In this document: one piece after another, positions 1 through 9,469 of the stretch | Numbering within the stretch: the first letter of the stretch is position 1 | How the letters are laid out: the number at the start of each line of letters is the position of its first letter | DNA from: Aquabacterium olei | GTDB taxonomy: Bacteria; Pseudomonadota; Gammaproteobacteria; Burkholderiales; Burkholderiaceae_C | Reading direction: 5' to 3' | Assembly: GCF_003100395.1 (NCBI RefSeq) | Contig: NZ_CP029210.1 | Span: forward strand, 2,046,001 to 2,110,000 | DNA length: 64,000 bases | Made by a program: the position numbers and the translations under genes | Notes under the pieces: generated by a model | What the model was told of the DNA's origin: nothing | Database searches by the model: none | Seen by the model: only the letters and a program-made list of their open reading frames with translations

Positions 1-205
1 CTGCGCCCGCCGCACCCATGGCCGAACGCCCCGGGCCGGTCGGCGCGAAAGCAGAGGGCATGGCCGTCGTCTGGAATTCACTCATCGTGTGACGAGTTTA
101 ACGCCGGCACCCTAAGCCAGCACGTGAACCAGTTGGCAACGCCCCACCTCTTTACCAGCCGATACACCCTCGATTGCAGGGGACCAGGTCGATGGCTGGG
201 CAGGG

Positions 206-1258
206 TTAGCGCGCAGGGCGAGGACGCGCCAGTGCGGCCCGGGCCTGCAGCAGCAGACTCTCGACCTTCAGGCCAGCGTTCCAGGGGTGCTCGGCATGGC
301 GGCTGGCCTTGCGCAATTCCTGTGACCACGCCGTGAGCCGCTCGAGGTCGGCCCCTTCCGGCAGGCTGGCGGCGGGAAAGAAGCGCGGGGCGGCGCCCAC
401 GGCCACACAGCAGACGTCGTGGCAGATCTTCTGCAGCGTCTCGATCAACAGCGGCAAGGGCCAGGCCGACACCAGCCCGGCCTCGCCCTGGGCCACGGCC
501 TTCGGCAGCTGCGGCCACAAGCGCGCATCCACCCCCATCTGGTGACGCGCCAGCGCGGTCAGCGGCTGCCCGCCGGCGCCTGCCAGCAGCACCGCGGCGG
601 CCGGCTCGTCCAGCCCCTCCACGGTGTCACGCAGCCAGTGGATGGCGGTGGCGGCATCGGGCATGGGAAGCCGCCAGGCCTGGCAGCGGCTGCGCACCGT
701 GGGCAGCAACTGGTCAAGCGCCGCACCGCTGAGAACGAATCGCACCTGCCCGGGCGGCTCCTCCAGCGTTTTCAGCAGCGTGTTGGCCGCCACCATGTTC
801 ATGCGCTCGGCCGGGTGCACCAGCACCACCTTGGCACGGCCACGCGAGGCGGTGTGCTGCGAGAACTGCACCACTTGCCGAATGGCGTCGACCTTGATTT
901 CCTGGCTGGGCTTGCGGGTCTTGCTGCCCTTTTCACCGTCCGAGGCAGCGGGCTCGGCCCCTGCGGCGCCCCAGCCCAGGCTCAGCTGCAAGGCCTCGGG
1001 CAGCACCACCAACAGGTCGGGGTGCGAGCCGGCGTCGATCAAGTGGCAACTGGCACAACGGCCGCATGCGGGGGCCGCGGCCGCCCCCATCGGACGTGCC
1101 TCGCAGAGCCAGCCACGCGCCAGAGCCAGCGCGAACTCGAACTGCCCGATCCCCTCGTCACCGTGCAACAGCGCGGCGTGGCTGCCCAACTGGGCCAGCG
1201 CCTCGACGAGCGGTTGCTGCAACCAGGGCCACAGCGGGAAGCGGGCCGCATCGCTCAT
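206..1258 (-). CDS. holB: DNA polymerase III delta-prime subunit
   Basis: This is the 350-residue clamp-loader subunit that helps open and load the beta clamp. Four cysteines at 52, 65, 68 and 71 form the zinc module. The P-loop region (HGDEGIGQF, about 32-40) lacks the GKT lysine, as expected for the non-ATPase delta-prime. The SRC arginine-finger motif follows (TVRSRC, near 188), inside the AAA+ fold. The start overlaps the tmk stop by 4 bp (ATGA), so the gene is the last of the co-translated mltG-tmk-holB set. Downstream, bases 1-205 hold no convincing gene, so the pilZ/tatD genes that often follow in related genomes are not visible here. Confidence 0.95.
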   Translation of the reverse strand: MSDAARFPLWPWLQQPLVEALAQLGSHAALLHGDEGIGQFEFALALARGWLCEARPMGAAAAPACGRCASCHLIDAGSHPDLLVVLPEALQLSLGWGAAGAEPAASDGEKGSKTRKPSQEIKVDAIRQVVQFSQHTASRGRAKVVLVHPAERMNMVAANTLLKTLEEPPGQVRFVLSGAALDQLLPTVRSRCQAWRLPMPDAATAIHWLRDTVEGLDEPAAAVLLAGAGGQPLTALARHQMGVDARLWPQLPKAVAQGEAGLVSAWPLPLLIETLQKICHDVCCVAVGAAPRFFPAASLPEGADLERLTAWSQELRKASRHAEHPWNAGLKVESLLLQARAALARPRPAR

Positions 1259-1875
1259 GCCAGGCCTCGCTCGGCCAGCACGGCGCGCACCTGCTCGGCC
1301 ACCTCGGCCGGCGTGCGGGAGGCATCGATCAGGGCAAAACGCGTTGGCTGCGCCGCCACCCGGGCGCGATAACCTGCCCGCACCCGTTCAAAGAAGGCCG
1401 TGTCCTGGGCCTCGAAGCGATCCGGCTGTCGGGCTGCGCTCAGGCGCCCGGCGGCCACGTCCGGCGGCAAATCGAACAGCAGCGTCAGCTCCGGCTGCCG
1501 ACCTTGCTGAACCCATTGCTCGAGCGTCGCGAGCACCGAGAGATCGAAACCCCGGCCGCCGCCTTGATAGGCAAAGGTGGCGTCGGTGAAACGGTCGCAC
1601 AGCACCCGGGCGCCCCGTGCCAGCGCGGGCTCGATCACCGTCGTCAGGTGGTCCCGGCGGCCGGCAAACACCAGCAGCGCTTCCGTCAGCGCATCCATCG
1701 GCTGGTGCAGGAACAGGCCGCGCAGCTGCTCGGCCAGCGGGGTGCCGCCCGGCTCGCGGGTGCGAACCACCTCATGGCCGGCCTGTCGCCAGACCTGCTC
1801 GAGGGCGTCGATGTGGGTGGTCTTGCCCGCACCGTCGATGCCTTCGAAGGTGATGAAGCGGCCGGTGGCAGTCAT
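1255..1875 (-). CDS. tmk: Thymidylate kinase
   Basis: This 206-residue kinase phosphorylates dTMP to dTDP with ATP in dTTP synthesis. The P-loop GIDGAGKTT lies at residues 12-20. The [10 protein letters not shown] substrate loop, the [13 protein letters not shown] motif (DR[YF] signature) and a LID-type segment around RQPDR follow in the normal order. Its length is usual for the family. It overlaps mltG upstream and holB downstream by 4 bp each, which suggests translational coupling. Confidence 0.97.
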   Translation of the reverse strand: MTATGRFITFEGIDGAGKTTHIDALEQVWRQAGHEVVRTREPGGTPLAEQLRGLFLHQPMDALTEALLVFAGRRDHLTTVIEPALARGARVLCDRFTDATFAYQGGGRGFDLSVLATLEQWVQQGRQPELTLLFDLPPDVAAGRLSAARQPDRFEAQDTAFFERVRAGYRARVAAQPTRFALIDASRTPAEVAEQVRAVLAERGLA

Positions 1876-2927
1876 GGGCTCTTTCTGGGATTGCGCTGGT
1901 ACTGGTTGACCGCGCGATTATGCTCAGCCAGTGTGGCGCTGAACGCACTGCTGCCATCGCCGCGGGCCACAAAGTAAAGCGCCTTGGTGGGCGCGGGCTG
2001 CACGGCGGCCATCAGCGCGGCCTTGCCCGGCATCGCAATTGGCGTGGGCGGCAGCCCCCGGCGCGTGTAGGTGTTCCACGGCGTGTCGGCCTGCAGGTCG
2101 GCCTTGCGCAGGTTGCCGTCGAACTGCACGCCCAGACCGTAAATCACGCTGGGGTCGGTCTGCAGCGGCATCCCGATGCGAAGCCGGTTGGCGAACACCC
2201 CCGCGATCATCGGACGATCGGCCTCCACGCCGGTCTCTTTCTCGACGATGGACGCCAGCACCAGGGCCTCATCCGGGGACTTCAGCGGCGCGTCGGCCCG
2301 GCGTTGGGCCCACGCCGCATCGAGCTGACGCTGCATGGCGTGCAGCGCGCGGCGCATCACGGCCAGGTCGACGCTGCCTTTCGCATAGGCATAGGTGTCG
2401 GGAAAGAATCGCCCTTCGGCCGCCACCCCGGGCAGCCCGAGTGCCGCCATCACTGCCTCGTCCGTCATGCCGGCTGTGGTGGCTTGCAGTCCCTCGGCCT
2501 GGGCCAGTTCGGCGCGAAAGCGGCGAAAGGTCCAGCCTTCGATCAGCTTCACGGCGGCCAGCCGCTCGTCCCCCCGCACCATCATGCGCAGCAGGTCGCG
2601 GGGCGTGGCGCCTGCTGTGAGCTCATAGCCCCCGGCGCGCATCTGCCGGGCCTGCCCCGACAGGCGGAACCATTGGTAGAGCAGCCAGGGCGAGGTCTCC
2701 ACCCCGGCGGCCACCCACGCCTGCGCAATGTCACGCGGTGTGCTCCCCGCCTCGATCGACAGCTCGAGGGCGGGACCCGACAGCGGCAAGGGACGGTTGA
2801 GCCACCAGCCTGCCGCGGCCGCCAGCGCGCTCGCCACCACAGCCAGCGTGATCACGAGGGAACGCAGCAGGCCGCCGGCTTGCCGCACAAGAGATGGGGG
2901 ATTCACCCGACGAGGAGCTTGGTGCAT
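1872..2927 (-). CDS. mltG: Endolytic peptidoglycan transglycosylase MltG
   Basis: This 351-residue inner-membrane enzyme (YceG family) cleaves nascent glycan strands and so limits their length. One transmembrane segment spans about residues 20-43, with the bulk in the periplasm. The family catalytic motif SIVEKET lies around 226-232 with its conserved Glu at 229, followed by [13 protein letters not shown] and a C-terminal [13 protein letters not shown] block. The ATG at 2927 was chosen because the protein then begins right before the membrane anchor; the frame stays open far upstream only as antisense to ygfZ. It is the first gene of mltG-tmk-holB and lies 24 bp from the divergent ygfZ. Confidence 0.95.
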   Translation of the reverse strand: MHQAPRRVNPPSLVRQAGGLLRSLVITLAVVASALAAAAGWWLNRPLPLSGPALELSIEAGSTPRDIAQAWVAAGVETSPWLLYQWFRLSGQARQMRAGGYELTAGATPRDLLRMMVRGDERLAAVKLIEGWTFRRFRAELAQAEGLQATTAGMTDEAVMAALGLPGVAAEGRFFPDTYAYAKGSVDLAVMRRALHAMQRQLDAAWAQRRADAPLKSPDEALVLASIVEKETGVEADRPMIAGVFANRLRIGMPLQTDPSVIYGLGVQFDGNLRKADLQADTPWNTYTRRGLPPTPIAMPGKAALMAAVQPAPTKALYFVARGDGSSAFSATLAEHNRAVNQYQRNPRKSP

Positions 2928-2939
2928 GACGGGCGTGAT

Positions 2940-2945
2940 GATAAT
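2940..2945 (+). promoter_or_regulatory. Candidate -10 element of ygfZ, leaderless arrangement
   Basis: GATAAT lies 6 nt before the ygfZ ATG, so transcription would begin at or next to the start codon. There is no Shine-Dalgarno sequence in this gap. A weak -35 (TTGGTG, 2919-2924) has a 15-nt spacer and lies across the mltG start codon. Confidence 0.4.
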
Positions 2946-2951
2946 GACCGC

Positions 2952-3917
2952 ATGAGCGACATCCAACTTCCTGATCCGCAAACCTGGTCGGGCGCCGTGC
3001 GTGTCCCCCACCTCGGGGTGGTACTGGCCGAGGGCGCCGATGCGGCCGCCTTCCTGCACGGCCAGTTCAGCCAGGACATGAACAGCCAGACCGCCGACGA
3101 GGCCCGTCTGGCGGCCTATTGCTCGGCCAAGGGCCGCATGCTGGCCAGCCTGCTGACACTGCGCCCCACGCCCGAGACCTTCTGGCTCCTGACCGACCGC
3201 GAGGTGTTGCCCGGGCTGGTCAAGCGCCTGTCGATGTTCGTGCTGCGCGCCAAGGCTCGCTTGAGCGATGTGTCGGCCCAGCTGGCCGTCGTCGGGCTGG
3301 TCGGTCGGGACGTGGCCGTGCACCTGGGCGACGCAGCCACGGGCACGCCGGGGTCTGTTCGCGTGCATGCCGGCGGACACCTGATTCGCCTGGCCGATGT
3401 CCTGGGCGTGCCGCGCTGGTGCTGGGTCGGCCCGGTCGACGCGGCCGAGGTGTGGATGGCGGGCCTGCCGACGCTCCCGGAGGCTGCCTGGCACTGGCTC
3501 GACGTGATGAGCGGCATTCCGCACATCGCGGCCCGCACCGTCGACCAGTTCGTGCCGCAGATGGTGAACTTCGAACTGGTGGGCGGCGTGAACTTCCAGA
3601 AGGGCTGCTACCCGGGCCAGGAGGTGGTGGCGCGCAGCCAATACCGCGGCACCACCAAGCGCCGTGCGTTCATCGCCCACGCCGCCGCACCGCTCGAGCC
3701 CGGCGCCGAAGTCTTCAGCGCCGACGACCCTGGCCAGCCCGCCGGCATGGTGATCAACGCGGCGCCCATGCCCACCACCGGCGAAGCGCAGGCAGGCTTC
3801 AGCGCACTCATCGAGCTGAAGCTGGCCGCGGCCGACAAGGCCCTGTTCGCGGGCAGCGCCCATGGCGTGGCGCTGCAACTGGGCGCCCTGCCCTATCCCC
3901 TGCCCGCGGCAGAGTGA
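2952..3917 (+). CDS. ygfZ: Folate-binding Fe-S cluster repair/assembly protein YgfZ
   Basis: This 321-residue member of the GcvT-like YgfZ family uses tetrahydrofolate and supports assembly or repair of certain Fe-S enzymes such as MiaB-type proteins. The diagnostic motif KGCYPGQE is intact at residues 217-224, including the key Cys at 219. The ATG at 2952 fits the family N-terminus. No ribosome-binding site precedes it, and a GATAAT hexamer sits 6 nt upstream, so the mRNA may be leaderless. It is divergent from mltG, and a DUF4936-like gene follows after 153 bp. Confidence 0.92.
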   Translation: MSDIQLPDPQTWSGAVRVPHLGVVLAEGADAAAFLHGQFSQDMNSQTADEARLAAYCSAKGRMLASLLTLRPTPETFWLLTDREVLPGLVKRLSMFVLRAKARLSDVSAQLAVVGLVGRDVAVHLGDAATGTPGSVRVHAGGHLIRLADVLGVPRWCWVGPVDAAEVWMAGLPTLPEAAWHWLDVMSGIPHIAARTVDQFVPQMVNFELVGGVNFQKGCYPGQEVVARSQYRGTTKRRAFIAHAAAPLEPGAEVFSADDPGQPAGMVINAAPMPTTGEAQAGFSALIELKLAAADKALFAGSAHGVALQLGALPYPLPAAE

Positions 3918-4070
3918 CCCGGGCGCGGCTGGCAAAACCGGCGATGCAGCGCATTCCTTAACGGCAATCGCACGCACGTTCGTTCCGTGCGAAGGCCTGG
4001 ACGCCGGTGCGGCCGTCGTCCTGCGGTACGCTCCAGGGGTTGCCAAACGGCGCCCCGCGCGCAGCCATCC

Positions 4071-4406
4071 GTGACCGTCCGGACCGGGCCCCGTGCCCTT
4101 TACATCTATTACCGCGTGAGCCCGGCCCACCTGGCGGCCGGACTGCTGGACCGGGTCTGGGCGCTGCAGGCCGAAGCCCGCGCAGCCTGTCCCGGCCTGC
4201 ACGCCTCCCTCATGGCGCGCACCGACACCGGCGCTCAGAACGGGCAGGACGTCACGTGGATGGAGGTCTACACCCACCCCGACGGCGTGCCCGCCTCATT
4301 CGACGTTCACCTGGTCCGCGCCATGGCCGCGTGGCCTGCGGACCTGACCCTGGCACGCCACACCGAGTCCTTTGCGCCGGTGATGCCCCCTTTCCCTCTC
4401 GATTGA
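4071..4406 (+). CDS. DUF4936-like protein
   Basis: This small protein of about 111 residues opens with a YIYYRV strand and later has TWMEVYT and a C-terminal RHTESF element, a pattern I associate with the betaproteobacterial DUF4936 family of unknown function. The start is uncertain. GTG at 4071 gives the expected N-terminus just before YIYYRV, while an in-frame ATG at 3987 would add 28 Arg-rich residues that look non-coding. It sits between ygfZ and the NRDE gene on the same strand, with 19 bp to the latter. No catalytic motif is visible. Confidence 0.7.
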   Translation: MTVRTGPRALYIYYRVSPAHLAAGLLDRVWALQAEARAACPGLHASLMARTDTGAQNGQDVTWMEVYTHPDGVPASFDVHLVRAMAAWPADLTLARHTESFAPVMPPFPLD

Positions 4407-4425
4407 AGCAGTACGAGGTTTTCGC

Positions 4426-5433
4426 ATGTGCCTGGTCGCCCTGGCCCTGGATCAAAGCAGCCGATTCCCCTTTGTGCTCGCCGCCAACCGCGACGAGTTC
4501 ATGAACCGACCCACGGCCCGGCTGGGCTGGTGGGAGCCCGACGGCGGCGGCCCGGCCATCCTCGGTGGGCGCGACCTCGAGGCCGGCGGAACATGGCTCG
4601 GCCTGACTGCCGCCGGCCGGTTGGGCCTCGTCACCAACGTGCGCAACCCCAAGGACATCGACCCTGACGCGCCCTCGCGGGGGCTGATCGTGCCCCAATG
4701 GCTGCGGGGCGACACCGAAATGCAGATGCTGTGGCCGCGCCTGGCCATGAGCGGCTACAACGGATTCAACATGGTGGCGCTGGATTTCGCCCGTGGCGAG
4801 GGCTTCTCGATCAACAACCGGCAGCTGTTTCCACAGCGGCTGGACAAGGGCCTGTTCGGACTGTCCAACGCCCGGCTGAACACGCCCTGGCCCAAGGTCC
4901 AACGACTGAAAGCGGCGATGAAGGCCGCCATCCCGGCGTCCACCGATAGCGAAGACCTGGCCAACCGCCTGTTCGAGGCGCTGGCCGACACCACTGGCGT
5001 GCCCGACAGCGATCTGCCCCAGACCGGGGTCTCGGTCGACTGGGAACGCATGCTGTCCACCGCCTTCATCCGCTCGCCGGATGGCACGTACGGCACACGC
5101 TGCGCCACGCTGGTCATCACCGAACGGGTCAACAAGCGTCTCGTCACCCATGTGCTGGAGCGCACCTTCACGGGCCGCCCCGGGATGGCGCTGCTGCGCC
5201 GTGTGTCGCTGCGCAACTGGCCGCCGCGGCACACCATGGCGCCCGCCGAGGTGGCGCGCCTGAGTGCCACCCTGCCGCCGCCCGAGCTGCGCCAGGAAGA
5301 CGCGTTCGAAAGCAGCGAGGTGTCGGAGCAGGATCAGCACGCCCTGGCTCCTACGGATTCGGCGCCCGAGCGCAAGACGCGCGCCCGCAGTCTGATCAAG
5401 CCGGCCAAGGGCAAGCCTCTGGCCGCGTCCTGA
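4426..5433 (+). CDS. NRDE (TANGO2-like) family protein
   Basis: This 335-residue protein begins with MCLVALAL and carries the eponymous NRDE motif at residues 21-24, followed by a GGRDLEAGGTWLG block. These define the NRDE/TANGO2 family, linked in eukaryotes to haem or lipid handling; the bacterial role is unsettled. The N-terminal Met-Cys resembles Ntn-hydrolases, where Cys2 would become the nucleophile after Met removal (inference). The last 40 or so residues are charged and probably disordered. Its stop lies 3 bp from the stop of the convergent hotdog-GNAT gene. Confidence 0.88.
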   Translation: MCLVALALDQSSRFPFVLAANRDEFMNRPTARLGWWEPDGGGPAILGGRDLEAGGTWLGLTAAGRLGLVTNVRNPKDIDPDAPSRGLIVPQWLRGDTEMQMLWPRLAMSGYNGFNMVALDFARGEGFSINNRQLFPQRLDKGLFGLSNARLNTPWPKVQRLKAAMKAAIPASTDSEDLANRLFEALADTTGVPDSDLPQTGVSVDWERMLSTAFIRSPDGTYGTRCATLVITERVNKRLVTHVLERTFTGRPGMALLRRVSLRNWPPRHTMAPAEVARLSATLPPPELRQEDAFESSEVSEQDQHALAPTDSAPERKTRARSLIKPAKGKPLAAS

Positions 5434-5436
5434 GCG

Positions 5437-6303
5437 TCAGAGGCTCAGCACCATGCGCTGGTGCGGGATGCCCACTTCGTCGAACATGGGCCCTTCAGGG
5501 ATGAACCCCAGCCGCGCGTAGAAGCCCTCGGCGCTGACCTGCGCGTGCAGTGCCAGCATCGAGATCTGGCGCTGCCGCGCCTCGCCGATCAGGCTTTCGA
5601 GCATCAGCTGGCCCAATCCCACACCGCGGCTGCTGCGCAGCACCGCCATGCGGCCCACCTTGGCCGTACCTGGCGCCTGCCCCAGGTAGATCAGGCGCCC
5701 CGTGGCCAGCGGCAGGCCAGCGAGGTTGGTGGCCACCACATGCACGGCGCCCGCGTCGTCGTCGTCCCATTCTTCGGATTCGGGGATGCCTTGCTCGCCG
5801 ACGAACACCGCGAGGCGCACGGCACGGGCCGCCTCCCCCACCTCTGACCACGAGCCGGCCCGCACCTGGTGCACCGGGCGCTCGGAGGCATGGGCGCTGA
5901 TCTGGTCGCGCAGGCTTTGCGGCACGGACACCGGCTGGCGCGTGGCCAGGTCGGTGAAGACGTACACCGCCTCGCCCGTGACCAGAAGCCTGCCCTGCGC
6001 CCAGATGCCCCAGCCGATGGTGATGGAGCTGTTGCCCACCTTGTCACAGCGGATGCCGACATCGAGCCAGTCGTCCAGCCGCGCCGGCGCGTGGTACTGC
6101 AGGCTGTTGGCGCGCATGTAGAGGTCGCCACTCACGTGCTGCAACCCTTCCGGATACGGCAGCCCGATCACGCGCCAGTACTCGCTGATCGCCACATCGA
6201 GGTAGGTGAGGTAGTGGCCATTGAAGACCACCTGCTGGGCATCGACCTCCGACCAGCGGACGCGGAGGCGGTGAACGAAGCTGTACTGTGCGGCGTTGCT
6301 CAT
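5437..6303 (-). CDS. Fusion of hotdog acyl-CoA thioesterase (YbgC/FadM type) and GNAT acetyltransferase
   Basis: This 288-residue protein has two domains. Residues 1-135 are a 4HBT hotdog domain with RVRWSEVDAQQVVFNGHY, close to the YbgC/FadM signature with its acidic Asp. Residues 150-288 are a GNAT domain with the acetyl-CoA loop RGVGLGQ and a C-terminal FYARLGFIPEG motif. The expected activities are hydrolysis of an acyl-CoA and acetyl transfer to an unknown amine. It follows fadD by 10 bp on the same strand and so probably belongs to the fatty-acid operon. The fusion itself is clear; the substrates are not. Confidence 0.88.
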   Translation of the reverse strand: MSNAAQYSFVHRLRVRWSEVDAQQVVFNGHYLTYLDVAISEYWRVIGLPYPEGLQHVSGDLYMRANSLQYHAPARLDDWLDVGIRCDKVGNSSITIGWGIWAQGRLLVTGEAVYVFTDLATRQPVSVPQSLRDQISAHASERPVHQVRAGSWSEVGEAARAVRLAVFVGEQGIPESEEWDDDDAGAVHVVATNLAGLPLATGRLIYLGQAPGTAKVGRMAVLRSSRGVGLGQLMLESLIGEARQRQISMLALHAQVSAEGFYARLGFIPEGPMFDEVGIPHQRMVLSL

Positions 6304-6313
6304 GAAACCAAGG

Positions 6314-8059
6314 TTAGCGCAGTTCCCGTCGCAGAATCTTCCCGACCGGCGTCTTGGGCAGCTCGGTGCTGCGGAACTCCACGATGCGCGGGATCTTGTA
6401 GCCCGTCAGGTACTTGCGGCAGTGCTCGATCACCGCTTCCTTGGTCAGGCCCGGATCACGCGGCACGATGATCACCTTGACGCGCTCGCCCGCCACCTCG
6501 TCGGGTACGCCGACGGCCGCCACTTCCTTGACGTCGGGGTGCATGGCCACCACGTCCTCGATCTCGTTCGGATAGACGTTGAAGCCCGAGACCAGGATCA
6601 TGTCCTTCTTGCGGTCCACGATCTTCAGAAAGCCCTGTTCGTCCATCACCGCGATGTCACCCGTGGCCAGCCAGCCGTCGGCGTCGATCACCTCGGCCGT
6701 GGCTTCCGGGCGGTTCCAGTAGCCCTTCATCACCTGCGGGCCACGCACGCACAGTTCGCCCGGCTCGCCAAGGTCGGCCCAGCTGCCATCGTCGCGGCGG
6801 CAGCGCACTTCGGTCGACGGCACCGGCACGCCGATCGAGCCCGTGAAGGTGGGGCCGGGCTTGGAGATGTCCACCGGCGCCTGCGTGACGATGGGCGAGC
6901 ACTCCGTCAGGCCGTAGCCTTCGACGATGGCGTTGCCGGTCACTTCCTTCCAGCGCTCGGCGATGGAGCGCTGCAGCGCCATGCCGCCGGCAATCGACAG
7001 CTTGAGCTTCGAGAAGTCGCGCTTGCGGAAGTCCGGATCATCGAGGAAGGACGAGTACAGCGTGTTCACGCAGGTGATGCCGCTGAAGTTCTCGTTCTTG
7101 AGGATCATCATCACGCGCTTGGTGTCACGCGGGTTGGCAATCAGGATGTTGCGGCCGCCGAGCGCCATGAAAATCAGGCAGTTCACCGTCAGCGAGAAGA
7201 TGTGGTACAGCGGCAGAGGCGTGACCACGGTTTCCGTCTCGTCGGTGAGCTGGCCTTCGGCAAACGCCAGCGCCTGCTGGCAGTTGGCCAGCACGTTGCG
7301 GTGCGTGAGCATGGCGCCCTTGGCCACGCCGGTGGTGCCGCCGGTGTACTGCAGAAAAGCCAGGTCGGTGTTGCGCACGGCCACCGGTTGCAGCTTCACG
7401 CCCGCCCCGGCCTTCAGCGCGTCACGGATCCAGATGGCGCCAGGCAGGCTGTAGGCAGGCACCATCTTCTGCACCTTGCGCAGCACGAAGTTCAGCGCCC
7501 GGCCCTTGAGGTTCAGGAAGCCGTCCGACAGCAGGTCACCGATCTGCGTCAGCACGATGCGCTTGACGTTCGTGCCCGGCAGCGCGTCCTGCAAGGTCTT
7601 GGCAAAGGTCTCCATCACGATGATGGTCTCGGCCCCGCTGTCCTTGAGCTGGTGGTTCAGTTCCCGCGCCGTGTACAGCGGGTTGACGTTGACCACCACC
7701 GCACCGATGCGCAGCACCGCAAACAGGCAGATCGGATACTGGAAGGTGTTGGGCAGCATGATGGACACGCGGTCGCCCTTCTTCACCCCCTGGCTCTGCA
7801 GCCAGCCGGCAAAGGCCTTCACCAGCCGGTCGAGCCGGTCGTAGCTCATCTCGGTGCCGATGCTGACAAAGCCCGGCCGGTTGCGGAACTTGTTGATGCA
7901 CTCGTCGAAGTACTGACTCAGCGACTGGTACTTGTCGGCGTTGATGTCGGCGGGCACGCCCTCGACGTACGACGACAGCCAGATGCGGTTGGTGCTGCCG
8001 TCGGGGTTGACGATGGAACGACCCGGCTGGGACGCTGTGCTGGCGGCGATGGTGCTCAT
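6314..8059 (-). CDS. fadD: Long-chain fatty acid-CoA ligase
   Basis: This 581-residue ANL-family enzyme activates fatty acids to acyl-CoA via an acyl-adenylate. The phosphate-binding motif YTGGTTGVAKGAML is followed by VEGYGLTECSP, the ATP-binding TGD motif (WLATGDIAVMD), the hinge DRKKDMI and the C-terminal catalytic Lys region (TPVGKILRRELR). An SD (GAGGAG) lies about 7 nt before the ATG. It comes 60 bp after the thiolase gene and is followed at once by the hotdog-GNAT fusion, in a run of lipid genes. Chain-length preference cannot be read from sequence. Confidence 0.95.
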   Translation of the reverse strand: MSTIAASTASQPGRSIVNPDGSTNRIWLSSYVEGVPADINADKYQSLSQYFDECINKFRNRPGFVSIGTEMSYDRLDRLVKAFAGWLQSQGVKKGDRVSIMLPNTFQYPICLFAVLRIGAVVVNVNPLYTARELNHQLKDSGAETIIVMETFAKTLQDALPGTNVKRIVLTQIGDLLSDGFLNLKGRALNFVLRKVQKMVPAYSLPGAIWIRDALKAGAGVKLQPVAVRNTDLAFLQYTGGTTGVAKGAMLTHRNVLANCQQALAFAEGQLTDETETVVTPLPLYHIFSLTVNCLIFMALGGRNILIANPRDTKRVMMILKNENFSGITCVNTLYSSFLDDPDFRKRDFSKLKLSIAGGMALQRSIAERWKEVTGNAIVEGYGLTECSPIVTQAPVDISKPGPTFTGSIGVPVPSTEVRCRRDDGSWADLGEPGELCVRGPQVMKGYWNRPEATAEVIDADGWLATGDIAVMDEQGFLKIVDRKKDMILVSGFNVYPNEIEDVVAMHPDVKEVAAVGVPDEVAGERVKVIIVPRDPGLTKEAVIEHCRKYLTGYKIPRIVEFRSTELPKTPVGKILRRELR

Positions 8060-8078
8060 GTGTGTCTCCTCGTGTGGC

Positions 8079-8100
8079 GGCCGTGTCGTGATGCACGGCC
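8079..8100. repeat. Stem-loop between thiolase and fadD
   Basis: GGCCGTG and CACGGCC form a perfect 7-bp stem with an 8-nt loop in the 60-bp gap between the thiolase and fadD genes. No T-run follows, so it is more likely an mRNA processing or stability element than a terminator. Confidence 0.5.
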
Positions 8101-8119
8101 TGCCTGGTTGCGTTCAGAC

Positions 8120-9409
8120 TCAGCGTTCCAGGATGGCGACCACGCCCTGCCCGCCCGCTGCACAGATCGAGATCAGGCCGCGGCCCGAGCCCTTCTGCGC
8201 CAGCATCTTGGCCAGCGAGGCCACGATGCGGCCACCGGTTGCAGCAAACGGGTGGCCTGCCGCCAGCGAGCTGCCGTTGATGTTGAGCTTGCGGCGATCG
8301 ATCGCGCCCAGGGGCTGCGCGAGGCCCAGGCGGTCCCTGCAGTAGGTCGCGTCTTCCCAGGCCTTCAGCGTGCACAGCACCTGCGCGGCAAACGCCTCGT
8401 GGATCTCATAGAAATCGAAATCCTGCAGCGTGATGCCGGCACGTTTCAGCATGCGCGGCACGGCATAGGCCGGGGCCATCAGCAGCCCTTCCTTCTTGTT
8501 GAAGAAGTCGACGGCAGCCACTTCGCTGAAGGTGATGTAGGCCAGCACAGGCAGGTTGCGTTCGCGGGCCCATTCTTCGCTGCCCAGCAGCACGGCCGAC
8601 GCGCCGTCGGTCAGCGGGGTGGAGTTGCCCGGCGTCAGCGTGCCCTGCCCCGGCGCGACCTTCTTGTCGAAGCACGGCTTGAGCGAACGCAGCTTCTCGA
8701 TGGTCAGGCCTTCGCGCAGGTTGTTGTCCTTGCTGACACCCTTGAACGGAGTGAGCAGGTCGGCGAAGAAACCCTCCTTGTAGGCGCGCGCCAAGTTCTG
8801 GTGGCTCAGACAGGCCAGCTGGTCCTGCTCTTCACGCGGGATGCCCCATTCGCGGGCCATCAGTTCCGCATGCTCGCCCATCGAGTAGCCGGTGCGCGGC
8901 TCGCCGTTCTTCGGGATGGCCGGCTTGAGCAGCATGGACGGGCGGATCTTGGCCAGCGTCTTCAGCTGCTCCGCCGTCGACTTGCCGCGGTTGGCTTCGA
9001 GCAGGATCTTGCGCATCTTCTCGTTGACGCCGATGGGCGCGTCCGAGGTCGTGTCCACCCCGCCGCCGATGCCGCATTCGATGTGGCCCAGCGCGATCTT
9101 GTTGGCCACCAGCATGATGGCTTCCAGGCCGGTGCCGCAGGCCTGCTGCAGGTCGTAGGCCGGGGTTTCAGGCGCCAGCGTGGTCGACAGCACCGACTCG
9201 CGCACCAGGTTGAAATCGCGGCTGTGCTTCATCACGGCGCCCGCTGCGACGTCGCCGAGGCGCTCGCCATGCAGGTTGTAGCGGTCGACCAGGCCCTGCA
9301 GGGTGGCGGTCAGCATCTCCTGGTTGGAGACGTGCGAGTAGACGGTGTTGGAGCGGGCGAAGGGAATGCGGTTGCCGCCAATGATGGCGACGCGACGAAC
9401 GGTGTTCAT
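8120..9409 (-). CDS. fadI: Acetyl-CoA C-acyltransferase (thiolase, FadI-like)
   Basis: This 429-residue thiolase performs the last beta-oxidation step, thiolytic release of acetyl-CoA. The nucleophile is Cys91 in QQACGTGLEA. Later come the NGSSLAAGHPFAATG histidine motif and the C-terminal CAAGGQG motif with the second catalytic Cys. Length and motifs resemble FadI (about 436 residues) more than the shorter PhaA/AtoB thiolases. ATG 9409 was chosen over an upstream start at 9448 because GGAG lies 11 nt before it and MNTVRRVAIIGG is the normal N-terminus. It sits between maoC and fadD. Confidence 0.93.
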   Translation of the reverse strand: MNTVRRVAIIGGNRIPFARSNTVYSHVSNQEMLTATLQGLVDRYNLHGERLGDVAAGAVMKHSRDFNLVRESVLSTTLAPETPAYDLQQACGTGLEAIMLVANKIALGHIECGIGGGVDTTSDAPIGVNEKMRKILLEANRGKSTAEQLKTLAKIRPSMLLKPAIPKNGEPRTGYSMGEHAELMAREWGIPREEQDQLACLSHQNLARAYKEGFFADLLTPFKGVSKDNNLREGLTIEKLRSLKPCFDKKVAPGQGTLTPGNSTPLTDGASAVLLGSEEWARERNLPVLAYITFSEVAAVDFFNKKEGLLMAPAYAVPRMLKRAGITLQDFDFYEIHEAFAAQVLCTLKAWEDATYCRDRLGLAQPLGAIDRRKLNINGSSLAAGHPFAATGGRIVASLAKMLAQKGSGRGLISICAAGGQGVVAILER

Positions 9410-9469
9410 GGACAACTTGTCTCCGTAAAAATGGCAAAGGGCGATCAACGACGGAATGGCCGGGGGTGC

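Noticed and set aside
1..205. A short plus-strand frame open at the left edge that ends at a TGA at 90-92
   Set aside because: About 29 codons with no recognisable motif; it could be the tail of a gene outside the window but cannot be supported. Bases 93-205 show no feature.
1872..4277. mltG read as an 801-residue protein
   Set aside because: The first 450 codons are antisense to ygfZ and the DUF4936-like gene; the MltG fold starts at 2927.
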